Source: Cokeromyces recurvatus
Taxonomy: Eukaryota; Mucoromycota; Mucoromycetes; Mucorales; Mucoraceae
Assembly: GCF_025118155.1 (NCBI RefSeq)
Contig: NW_026251416.1
Span: 62,001-126,000 of the forward strand
DNA: 64,000 bases
Direction: 5' to 3'
Part shown: positions 13,494 to 23,358 of the stretch, one piece after another
Position numbering within the stretch: the first letter of the stretch is position 1
How the letters are laid out: each line of letters begins with the position of its first letter
Made by a program: the position numbers and the translations under genes
Notes under the pieces: generated by a model
What the model was told of the DNA's origin: nothing
What the model saw: the letters and a program-made list of their open reading frames with translations, nothing else
The model's database searches: none

Positions 13494-13780
13494 ATGAAAG
13501 ACTACCATCAAAAGACGATAGGGACACTTATTACATCAATATTTATTAAAAACCTTCTTTGTATTATGGATAAAGTAGATAATAGCATTCTAGTAATAGA
13601 CCATGCTTCTATTCGTACATCTTCATTTATGGTTACAAAAATAGAAAGCCCTGGTTATAAAGTCATTTGGATCTCTCTCTCTTTACTCCCCCTGATTTAA
13701 GTCCTATTAAGCTATTCTGATATTTAGTAAAATAGAAATCGAAAAGAGAAAAGCTTTTAGAAAATACGATTTTAAATTCT
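13494..13780 (+). pseudogene. Tc1/mariner-type (DDE) transposase relic, C-terminal part
   Basis: The open frame 13494-13697 reads as the catalytic core of a Mucorales Tc1-like transposase. IMDKVDNSILVIDHASIRTS corresponds to the family's MDK...VMDNAPIHTS block. KIESPGYKVIWI corresponds to the ESRGY...YLPP block. At about 13683 a frame slip is needed to continue as YSP-DLSPIKLF, matching the LPPYSPxLNPIEQFW signature, with a stop where Trp belongs. KSKREKLLE follows at 13737-13766, again with a stop inside. The catalytic Asp of VID is retained, but the frame is broken several times. The N-terminal helix-turn-helix is not visible. Dead copy. Confidence 0.8.
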
Positions 13781-14247
13781 AAAGCATGTGATGCATGCAA
13801 CTAGATCTTCATTAATGACCTAACTAGTTTTATTAGGCATTTTAAATAACAAATATTAACATTCTATAATAAAGTTTTATTTAAACAAATGATAATTTAT
13901 AAAAAAAATAAAAAATAAAGTGAGCCTGCATATAGGCATATTTTACCCTGCATATGATTATCTAATTGCCCTTTATTGTACAATAGCAAAAAAAAAAAAG
14001 GATACTTAACTAAAAGTTTTCCTTCTAACATACAAGCAAAATAATCTTGTTTAAAAGTAATGTTTAAATTTTCCTGAGAGAGCAAAAAGAAGAGTAAATA
14101 AACTTTGTTCTTTCAATGACTGCAAGGAGAAAAAAAAATAGGATTTTTTTTTCCAGATTTATGCATTTTTTTTTTTTTTAAAAAAAACAGTATTATAAAA
14201 TCCCTTTCTTCATTTGTTTCTCTCTCATTCTTTTTCCTCTCTCTCTC

Positions 14248-14279
<32 letters not shown>

Positions 14280-14403
14280 TTTCTTTTTCTTTTTCTTTTT
14301 CTTTTTCTTTTTCTTTTTCTTTTTCTTTTCTTTTTCTTTTTCTTTTTCTTTTTCTTTTCTTTTTCTTTTTTTTTTTACTTCTATTTATCCCTTTTTATAT
14401 ATC
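13781..14403. other. Intergenic region with hexanucleotide satellite
   Basis: No gene. The right half is the (CTTTTT)n tract listed separately, which is the immediate upstream region of the beta-trefoil gene. A short open frame at 13897-14085 (minus) has no family resemblance. Confidence 0.5.
14249..14375. repeat. (CTTTTT)n microsatellite
   Basis: About 17 near-perfect CTTTTT units with two 5-nt variants, ending 29 nt before the start codon of the beta-trefoil gene. A pyrimidine-rich tract directly upstream of a start is common in fungal promoters. Whether this length variation matters here is unknown. Confidence 0.9.
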
Positions 14404-15154
14404 ATGGATAATACTTCAAAATGGTTTTATATAAAGCATGTTTCTACTCAAAAAGTGATATCAATTTGTTCAAATAATGGTGATTATATTAGATCACAAG
14501 TCATTGTTAAAGATCCTAATTATACTGAAGATGAGTTATGGTGTTGGGAAAGCAATTATTTAAAGAACAAAAAGACAGGGCTTGTATTAGATATTCGCAA
14601 AGGTAATCATCTTTTATTTTATTGAATTATTTTTCTTTGAATATTGACTTATTTTATTAGGTAAACTTCGTTTAATCGAAGATACCGAAATTTGCTTGTA
14701 TAATCAAAAGCCTCTCGACAAAGCAAAAAACCAACTATGGGCAGTTCAAACAGATATTACAGTTATAAATGAATACCCTCATCCATTATCTGAAAAAACA
14801 TCCTTCTTTGAAGTCATTATTTATTCCCTTTACAATAGCGATTGGGTTCTTGATATTAGTCCTGACGACGACACAAAATTGGTTTTATTCCCCTATCATC
14901 CAGATCAGCAGCAAAGATGGTACTTTATGCCCGAAAAAGAGACACTACATCCTACAAAGGAACCCCACCTTTTATTTAATAATGAATCAATCTCATCTGA
15001 TTTACTATTAGTAGAAGAATATTATCATTATCCCCGTAGTTATTCCAATTCCTCTATTTCAACTCTAGAAGATTATAACATTACAAATTTTGCATATGGA
15101 CTTACACCAGCCAAACGAAGAAATTCTTCATTTTCAAATCGAAAAGGGATTTGA
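14404..15154 (+). CDS. Beta-trefoil (ricin B-like/MIR-type) protein
   Basis: Two exons (14404-14602 and 14661-15154, 58-nt intron) give 230 aa. Features of a beta-trefoil: WFYIKHVSTQKVISI at the N-terminus, DELWCWESNYL-KNKKTGLVLDIRKGKLRLIEDTEICLY, and the KNQLWAV and QQRWYFMP repeats. Each carries the Q/E-x-W core of ricin-B-like folds, spaced about 40-45 residues apart. It resembles a Mucorales family of intracellular beta-trefoil proteins of unknown role. No signal peptide or transmembrane segment, so it is not a classical secreted lectin. The C-terminal 40 residues are Ser/Asn-rich. I cannot tell whether it binds sugar, because binding residues differ among family members. Confidence 0.75.
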
Positions 15155-16146
15155 GTAAATTAGAGCTTCTTTGTCAGTTTTGTATTATTTATTCTTTTAC
15201 AAATCTATATACATACATAGAAATTTATACCATTCCTATGTAAACTAATTTAATAGACACATGTTGTAGTAAACTTTTTTTTTTTTATTATTTAATCTAA
15301 CTTTAAAAAACAATCTGCCTTTTTGTTTGTGTAAAAAAAATAAAAATAAAATAAAAATTAAACAGCCTATCATGAATTATGCTGTTTCATGCATGCATGC
15401 AATAATTGATTGTTTCACTCCCATTGTATTATTTATATTTTCGATATATCTTATCAAATATAAAGTAGTATATTACAAACAAAACAGAAGGGAGTATTAA
15501 ATACGGGTCTATAAACATATAATAATATTATTTTATATTCATGTATTTTGTTACTAGCTTATTGATTTCTGCCTTATAAAGATATTTTCGCTTAATTGCA
15601 TTATGTATACATAGATACAAGTATTTTATTATAATTGTAAATGCTTAGTAACAACCTATCTACTTGTAAATATAAGAAAACAAAAAGATATGGTTTTTAA
15701 GTGAAACCTTTCTGAAAAAAAAAAGGCTTGACCATATATTATTGACATTAAATAAAGTCATATATAAAATCAATTATTAAGGTTTCTTAATTCAATATTA
15801 CCGAGCACATAGTCTTGATTATGCATGTATCAATTAAATAAAATAAATATGATTCAACATTTTTTCTACGTCTTCAAGATACATTTTTTTTTGTCTGCGT
15901 AATAATTAAGCGAACGCATAACATTAAAAAGGGGGTTTATTCTGTTTTGGCCTTTTTTTTTATCAAGCTAACAAATAGAGTAATCTATGACTTTGCTATT
16001 ATTATTTTTTTTTGAATTTTCTGCCATCTTTTGGAATTGATAAAAAAAAATACTTTTAATTGATCATGATTTCTAAAAGCTAAAATTCAATTTTTTTTTC
16101 TTTAATGGTCTGTACATGGTTTACTAGAGGTGTCTAAATCATTAAT
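15155..16146. other. Convergent 3' spacer, AT-rich
   Basis: About 1 kb between the 3' ends of the beta-trefoil gene (+) and the mitochondrial S16 gene (-). Nothing above background apart from a (GCAT)n palindromic run near 15394 and A/T tracts. Confidence 0.5.
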
Positions 16147-16554
16147 TCATTCAAGGGTTTCTTTGGATTCCTTTAATGTGTTTAATGTTTTTTCCATCCA
16201 AGGTTTAGGTGCTTGTGGTATTAAATCAGCCTATAATACATGTATATATATTTATATTTATATATGTATGTATGTATAATTAATAAATATTCGATCAACC
16301 TTTATATTTGTCATTACCTTGACTAATATTTTCTCAACAGTTTCTGAAGGCTGAGCACCAACAGTTAACCAATACTTAGCACGTTCAAAATTTAAATTGA
16401 TTAATTTGTTGCCTGATGCATCAGCAATGGGGTTATATGTTCCAATCTTTTCAATGGGTCTACTATTACGAGCTGTACGTGCATTAGCAACTACAATGTG
16501 GTAGAATGGTAAATTACGACGACCATAGCGTGCAAGACGAATGCGAACAACCAT
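16147..16554 (-). CDS. MRPS16: Mitochondrial small-subunit ribosomal protein bS16m
   Basis: Two exons (16318-16554 and 16147-16230) with an 87-nt intron give 106 aa. The start MVVRIRLARYGRRNLPFYHI is the canonical bS16 N-terminus. It is followed by ARTARNSRPIEKIGTYNP and the FERAKYWLTVGAQPSETV block, all diagnostic of the family. The C-terminal exon is a Lys/Glu tail. bS16 binds 16S-type rRNA near the 5' domain of the mitochondrial small subunit. I chose the ATG at 16554 rather than the upstream in-frame ATG at 16653. bS16m commonly lacks a cleavable presequence, and the upstream extension (MTLFFHRKS...) comes from LINE-like and poly-A sequence. The basic N-terminus itself probably directs import. 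Confidence 0.95.
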
Positions 16555-16704
16555 CTTTTGAGCTTTATTGGAAAAAGAAAAAAAAAAGAGGGGTACAAGT
16601 GTCCCTTGTTCGCCGATGAATCCCCAGCTTTTTCGGTGAAAAAACAAAGTCACATAGGAGAAGGAAGCGCAAAAAATAAAAAAAATAAATAAAAAACACT
16701 TGCA

Positions 16705-17022
16705 AAAAAATTAGAAGAGAAAAAACCGTTAGCATTTACTTGAACCAAATTTCCCAAAAAAAAAAAAAAAATTGTTTGATACAGCGAATGAAGCTGGAAT
16801 TAAAACTAGAAGACGCGATTACCTTCACTAAAGATTAGGGATTTACTCGATCGTATGCCTTCTCTTGGTCCAGGAACAGGTCGACGCTAGAATAGGCATA
16901 ATAGAAAACTTGTTGTAGAACTAGATGAAGAAGTAAATCATTTTTTTACCAATAAATTTATCTCTCATAAATCCGGTCTGTATAAGATGATTCGCAACCT
17001 TGACAAGTCGAGTATTTAGTAG
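16705..17022 (-). pseudogene. LINE-type retrotransposon reverse-transcriptase relic
   Basis: On the minus strand, in the correct order and spacing, are blocks of a non-LTR reverse transcriptase. LNTRLVKVANHLIQTGFM then RDKFIGK (about 17020-16955) match the N-x-RL...QTGFxxxRFIxD motif. DLFLDQEKAYDRVNP (about 16885-16845) matches the LLDQEKAYDRVxP block with the first catalytic Asp. FGNLVQVNANGFFSSNF (about 16755-16708) matches the strand after it. They lie in different frames with stops between, and the QGDPLSP and FADD blocks are missing. It is a decayed fragment ending directly in the 5' flank of the bS16m gene. Confidence 0.8.
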
Positions 17023-18440
17023 AGTGATATGGATTATATTTAAAGAATAAACAAACTAAAAGATATAAAAAGAAGTGCAGTCTGAAACTGTTCATTCAAT
17101 GTAAAGAAGATAAAGAATTATTTCGCGTCTACACAACTGCTTGTATTTACATTAATGAATCCTGAATCAAAGAAATAAAAATAAGTAGAAAAGTACAAGA
17201 GTCATGAAACAATGTTAATATTCAAATACATGCATCTTGTTGATTCAAGGTGCTGATCTATTAGGCGCTATATAATGGTCTAGTTTAAGTTTTAAATTAT
17301 TTGATCTGAGTATAAGTTCCTGATGTCTTTTACATCAAAGACGACCTGAATCCTGTATCAAGGTTATAAATAATAATAAATAAATAAATACTTAGAACTG
17401 ATACGATGTCTTATTTAGTTGACACGTCTAGATGATTGGATGTCAGAAGTTTTATATTTTTTTTTTAAAAAAAAAAAGATTTTATATGCAGTATGATTAC
17501 GATGATGTTTCACTTTATGTACAAGTTTATAGTTAATCCTGTATAATGTAATTCATCTTTTATCATATTACTTATGCTCATATCCGGAGCTTATTCTATA
17601 ACAATGAATATGACTTGTAAAAAGCAAGGCCAGTTAAAAGGAATATGTATTTTATAGAAGCAAGTGAATATTCGATGTTGTATTTTAATTAAGATTTTGG
17701 CGTACAATGCAGCTGCATCTTGTACTATGCAAGTGGGCTTTGTATGCAATGCGAGATTCTATTATACTCACATTTTATAGAATGATGACCCACAATACGA
17801 AATCGCATTACTTCTGCGAAATCAGTGCATGTTGTACAGTTGACAATATGACTTGAACTACTTTATAGCAATAAATTTGTTCTAGTCTATTCATTTTCTT
17901 TATAAGTGATGAAACTCATTTGCGAACACGTTATATTAATAAAAGGCGTCAAGAAGACTCATTTCTTATTTTTCGTCCTATTCTAAAAATAAAATAGATG
18001 AGAATAATATGAGACGTGTCATGATCTACTATATTATTGATAAGCTGGATAAACCCACACATATAAACATATATGTATACGTTTAAACATATCAATATAT
18101 TTTATAAGAAGAAGCATAATTTTTTTTTTATATATTATGCCCTTACTCAATGATGGTGTTTATATAATGTACGAGTTAACAGTAGATGCTATACAAAATG
18201 GCAATTGAAGATATGTTAAAACTTGGTATAAATTATGAAAAATTACTAAAGGGTTCTTGATACATACGATCATTAATGTGCTCTACTATCAACAACGATA
18301 GTAGAAAAAGATACAATCTAATGGCTTTTATTTCATTTATATTTACTTCTATTCCGAAATATTAAAGTGATGCTGCATATCAGTATGCTGATTCGTATAT
18401 ACGAACGTATAAGCATCCTTCAAATTTAACGCATCTACTG
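17023..18440. other. Degenerate intergenic DNA
   Basis: No intact gene. Probably further decayed parts of the LINE or of other elements. Contains a near-perfect palindrome (17702-17725) and the T/A inverted homopolymer 17457-17477. A plus-strand stretch around 17900-17980 reads SDETHLRTRYINKRRQEDSF without a stop but matches nothing I know. Confidence 0.45.
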
Positions 18441-18890
18441 CTCTTTGTATCTCCTAAAGGATGCTTTGTTTACTAGGTTATTGCCTCATCTTCAATACTC
18501 TACTACTCACTCGCAGTGGTACTGTTTGTCTAAAACTCCTCTTTGGAAAAGATGTTTTCTTTTACTTGGTAATCTTGACCAGCTTCTCTTTAAGTCTACT
18601 CAATTCTTCTTCTTTTTTAAACAATTTGGCTAAAAGACGTTCAGATTTGTATTCTAAATATTTTGACAATTAATTATTTACTATGGTTATCTATGACAAA
18701 CTTTGACGGCGGCCGTTGTATACATTAATGTCTTGACTGGTTAACATATGGCCACCATTAGCTCTATTCTTTTTATCCTGACCATTTGGTCAACTGGTCT
18801 CATCCCACTTACTGTTTACATAAGTACCAATGATTGCAAATGCCTTAACCAATTGACGATCCTCTTTCCTTTACTTAACAATTTTTTTTA

Positions 18891-18935
<45 letters not shown>

Positions 18936-19260
18936 TTTAACTTAGCTTCTTCTTGGCTCATCCATTAAGCATCCATATGTTCCATCTTGCATAGAATACA
19001 TTATCTGGCTTACTTCTCTCTCCAATGTTAGTTCTCTCTTGATTAAATAAAGTTAGTTCAGCCTTCCTTTTTGTGAAATCATTTCCTTTTATTTTTAACC
19101 TTCACTTTTTTTTTTTCGTCTTCCAAAGGATTATCAGTTTCTATCAGTGTTTTCTTTTTGAACTGGCTACTAGGGCAAAATCCGCTTTTATAGCTCCAGG
19201 CTCATTGGTTACAGAAAAAATACAACATAATTTTAGTCGTATTACCTATTTATGAAGTAA
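18441..19260 (-). pseudogene. Degenerate antisense reading frames, unidentified
   Basis: The minus strand keeps protein-like stretches between stops and shifts. About 19200-18950 gives a run ending DNVFYARWNIWMLNG. About 18840-18690 gives KAFAIIGTYVNSKWDETS, stop, then GQDKKNRANGGHML. About 18660-18550 gives EYKSERLLAKLFKKEEEL and SRLKEKLVKITK, a charged coiled-coil-like segment. The frames are broken by stops and by an A40 run (18892-18931). I read it as a dead gene or transposon ORF. It may belong to the nearby LINE, but I recognise no domain. Confidence 0.4.
18892..18931. repeat. A40 homopolymer
   Basis: Run of about 40 A within degenerate DNA. On the minus strand it interrupts the relic frames. 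Confidence 0.9.
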
Positions 19261-19502
19261 AAGAATAAAAAACAATAGAGCTATACTACAAATTTCTAGA
19301 ATAGATTTTAGTCCTATTATATTTACCGGTAAAACTTTCCCCGAATATCATACCATTCTATTTCTTTCCAACGGCAGGGTTTTATCCGTAATATAATACG
19401 TTATAGCACTTTACAATAATAGTTTTCTGAACATAAAAATACATAAAATTGTAAAATTCATTTTTTTTTTCTTTTTTTTTTTAAAAAAAAAAGAAAAAAA
19501 AA

Positions 19503-22500
19503 ATGTCAAGCACAGAAAATTCTGAAAATAATTCTGCAAATCAATCTTGCCCTGAAAATATGACTTTGCAGAATAAATCAATGACAATTTTTCGACCTAT
19601 AATTCCTTCCGAAATGAACAATAATCCAACAGTAGAAGATCAAAGGCAAAGAGTCAATCGAGCCTGGTACATTATAGGAGCAATTCATTATTTTGTGTGA
19701 TAATACTTATCTTATGCTCTTTTATATAAATATATCTTTTGTTGTATGCCAGTGATGAATGTCGACGTAAAAAAGTTAAATGTCAAAGATTAAATACTTT
19801 GGAAATATGTAAAAATTGTATAGCTAGCAAAAAAGGATGTACTTATAATACAAGGTTTCTTTTTCTTTTCATTTTTTTTTTTTTTTTTGAAATGTAACTG
19901 ACCAATAACAAACAAAAACTTATTCTTTTTACTATTATTTTTAATGTTTAGATCTAAAAAAAGAGGACCTAGAAGAGGGTAAATAAAGATGAGTTTCATC
20001 AGTAAGAAACAGCCTATAGTTATCAAATTAATTCATTTTGATACGCTTATAGATATATAGGCATTTTAGAGAATAGACTTAAACGTATTGAAAAACTACT
20101 TGGCAGTTTGAATACTAACTCAAATAATGAACTGATGAAAACAAAGGAATCAATCAATCGAAAAGATCATAATCATATTGAAACTACTTATGTAGAAAAC
20201 AAAAAAGTAAAAATCTATAACGATAGGCATCCTAGAGCAAGAGTTGAATGGTTCTTGAATAAGGTTCGACAAAATTATTTATCGAACGAAGGCCATTTCT
20301 TGAGTGAATACAGTTTGATTAGCTTTATTGCAGCAAGAAAAATAAATACTCTCAAGACAAAGGAATTGTTATCTCAATATGGTATTGAATTACAATATAA
20401 TCCAAATGGGGATCATCTTCTTTTAAAGAAAGAAAACTCATTTAACGACCGTCGCAAAGAACAAATTCAAGAATTAATTGAAATTGGTGTCATCCAGCCA
20501 CATGAAACGATTAAAGATGTAGACGATTGGATATATAGAGTTACAGGAATAAAAAGATATCCAAGTGATCAATTACTTCGAGTGTAATATAGAGATTGTT
20601 ATCATATTGAACATAATATCCTCTCATATATATTTCTTTTTATTAGTTATTTTGCTTATATTCACCCATTGTTACCTATTGTGAATAAAAAGGAATTTTT
20701 AGAAGAATATCGAGGCATTCGAGTTACATTTCCTGCTGGTCCCATATTAAATGCTATTTATGGTGCTTCTATTCGTTACATTGAAAATTGTCAAAAATTT
20801 AATGGTACAGAAAGTCTAGATAATGGCTATCCATGGGATTTACCTAAAAATAGTGTAGACAAGCTATTTAAGAATTTATTTTCATTTTTGAAACTAAAAT
20901 ATGTCCCTCGTTTATCCTCCATTCAAGCTGCTATCATTACACATAGTTATTATGCTAATGTTGATAGTTTAACAAAAGGATGGCTTTTTAATTGTATTGT
21001 AAGTTTGTTAATATATATATATATAATAAGCCTGCTGATAATTTTTACATTGAATAAATATATCATAGATCGTTAGAATGGTACGTTGTATTCCATATAA
21101 TGTTAATCATCAAGTTGATTTTTTCTTTGGTTGTTGTTAATATATATTAAACTATAATAATAAGAGCCAAGATTTAGGCTTGCATAGATCTACAAAGGAC
21201 TGGAATATTTCTCAAGAAGAGAAAGAGACTCGTCGAATGGTTTTTTGGTTTACATACATAATAGATAGATGGTCCTGTGCAGGCACAGGCCGTCCGTTAA
21301 CTATTTTCGATGAGGTATATAAGGAACAACCATTTACATAATCAATAATGTTTTTTCCCCTTATTCATCTAGGACTGTGATGAAATGTATCCTTCCGAGA
21401 ATGTTAACTTGGATGAAGTTATGGATAGGATGACTGAAACAGATAGATATTTACCTCGTTTTCCTTCTTTAGATGAGTATATCGCTGAAAAGGCAACTGG
21501 AAATGTTATCCCAATGTATCAGCCAATTATTCAACTTTTAAAATTATCTGAGATTCTAGGACGTATTCTACAAGGAATCTACACACCGATGGCTAAAAAG
21601 CATAGTGCTAAATATGGTAGTGATGCCATTATAGCCTATCTGGATGATGCATTATCCAAGTGGCGAGCATCTCTCCCTCCTTTACTTGAAATCTCAACTG
21701 CTGGAGAAAAGCAAGGCAAAGAACATATACCATTATTGACAATGTCAGGTAAGAAAAGGGTAAGAAAAAAAAAGGGGGGGAAGGGGAATTCTTATAATAC
21801 TTAATCTTCAGTCTATTTTTTTTTTCTTACCTTCTTATTATAGGACTTATCTGTATTTCTTATTGTACAGTTCTTATTCTCTTACATCGTCCATTTATTG
21901 AAAACAATGGAAAATCAAAGTTATCTTCACAAAGCTCACACACAATCTGTACGAGTGCAGCTATTCGTATCATTGAAGTCTTTGAAAAGATGCATTATCA
22001 AGACTTTTTCATGATTTCCTGGGGTTTGCATTTTATCCTGTATTTACTGCAACTCTAATCCATATCTATAATTGTTCAAATTCAGATGCTATCATTGCTG
22101 ATGTTGCCAAGTCGCATCTTATACGCGCTCTAGCTTTAGTCGATAAATTATGTTTGTTATTACCTACCACAAAGAATATGGTCAATATTTTGAGGAAAAT
22201 GATTATGTTAAGTTCAATTTTTGAGAATGACCCAGAATTTGAAAATATCAATATTGGCTGTTCAAAGGATCAATGCCATACTTCTTCCAATAGTCAAGAT
22301 AGAAATGATTATGATGACGATGAACATGATTCGAATACCAGAGAAACCCATCAATATTCATTTTTAGAGCAATTCAGCGAGGCCTTTCAAAAATCATGGG
22401 TCTCTGGAAACGGACATTTACAAACAAAGGATATGGGATCACCCTTATGGAATGAAGATTGGTTAAGTCAATTGTACACTCCTAGTATTGTTCAACAACA

Positions 22501-23129
22501 AAGTTTTACTGCTAGTACAGGTAACTCTATTTATTTTATTTTAGATATGCATGAGTAAATGATACAAACTTATGAGCCTATAATGAATAAAAAAAAAAAA
22601 AAAAGTAAATCAACAAAATACACCTATCTTAACGCAAACACCTTCAATCATAAATTATACAGCTCAACAGCAATACCAACAAATACCAAATAAAGTAGAT
22701 GCCTATTCGATTCGTCAATTTGGGTTTAATACACTATTAAATAATGATGAACAACAAGAGATAGATTTTAGTATGCAACCCACTTTTACTACCAGTGGTA
22801 ATAACTCAGCATATTACCCTACTCTTACTATGACCCCAACAGATAAAGCAGCATTGTTTCCTATGTATTCATTAGGTTTTGAAATTCCTAATTTCTATTT
22901 TGAAGGAGCATCTAATATAGAAGAAACTAACTTTTGGAATAATTTTAATCATACTCAGACGGGTAGCATAAATGAGACTCATGCCTATAACAACAATACT
23001 GTAAGAAATGATAATAACGATCTTTCTGCAAACTTTCGACTTAATCCAGAGAATCCATTCTGGGGAATACCAAGCAGTATGGAAATGAATGAATGGAATG
23101 ATTATTTTTTTCCAAGACAGCAGCAATAG
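19503..23129 (+). CDS. Zn2Cys6 fungal transcription factor (Fungal_trans type), frame-disrupted
   Basis: Exons inferred: 19503-19666, 19753-19854, 19952-19978, 20053-20583, 20647-20998, 21069-21113, 21165-21314, 21373-21748, 21844-22520 and 22606-23129. Exon 2 encodes the zinc cluster C-x2-C-x6-C-x8-C-x2-C-x6-C (CDECRRKKVKC...CKNC...C). Then come a basic SKKRGPRRGYI linker and the LENRLKRIEKLLG dimerisation helix. The middle homology region includes AYIHPLLPIVNKKEFLEEY and TRRMVFWFTYIIDRWSC...GRP, typical of PF04082. The tail is Asn/Gln-rich. Oddity: at 22020-22024 (TGGGG) the frame shifts. The next 62 nt continue the conserved sequence (GFAFYPVFTATLIHIYN) only in another frame, although removing 22024-22085 as a GT-AG intron would also restore the frame. 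Target genes unknown. Confidence 0.85.
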
Positions 23130-23358
23130 TCAGGAGAAAAAGTAAACAATTTAAATATTAAACAGCATACAAAGAATATTAATAAAACAAATGTGTGTGT
23201 TATATCTAATTCCTGGTTATATATCAGATTATGTTTCATGTACTTTTTTTATTTACTTTTCTTTCTCATCTTTTAAGAATCAGTGAGCGTATGTAAATGG
23301 TTATATGCTGCATATAATAATAATAATAATAATAATAATGCTATCAAATAGGCAAAGT

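Noticed and set aside
13494..13697. Intact small gene from the 68-codon frame
   Set aside because: Similarity continues past its stop in another frame as a Tc1-like transposase, so it is a fragment, not a gene.
16555..16653. Longer bS16m start at 16653
   Set aside because: The extension is poly-Phe/Ser from homopolymer sequence downstream of the LINE relic. The family start MVVRIRLARYG is at 16554.
22521..22558. Gene end at the stop in 22556-22558 of the Zn2Cys6 gene
   Set aside because: Without the last intron the Asn/Gln-rich C-terminal frame (22606-23129) would be orphaned. A GTAACT donor at 22521 joins it in frame.
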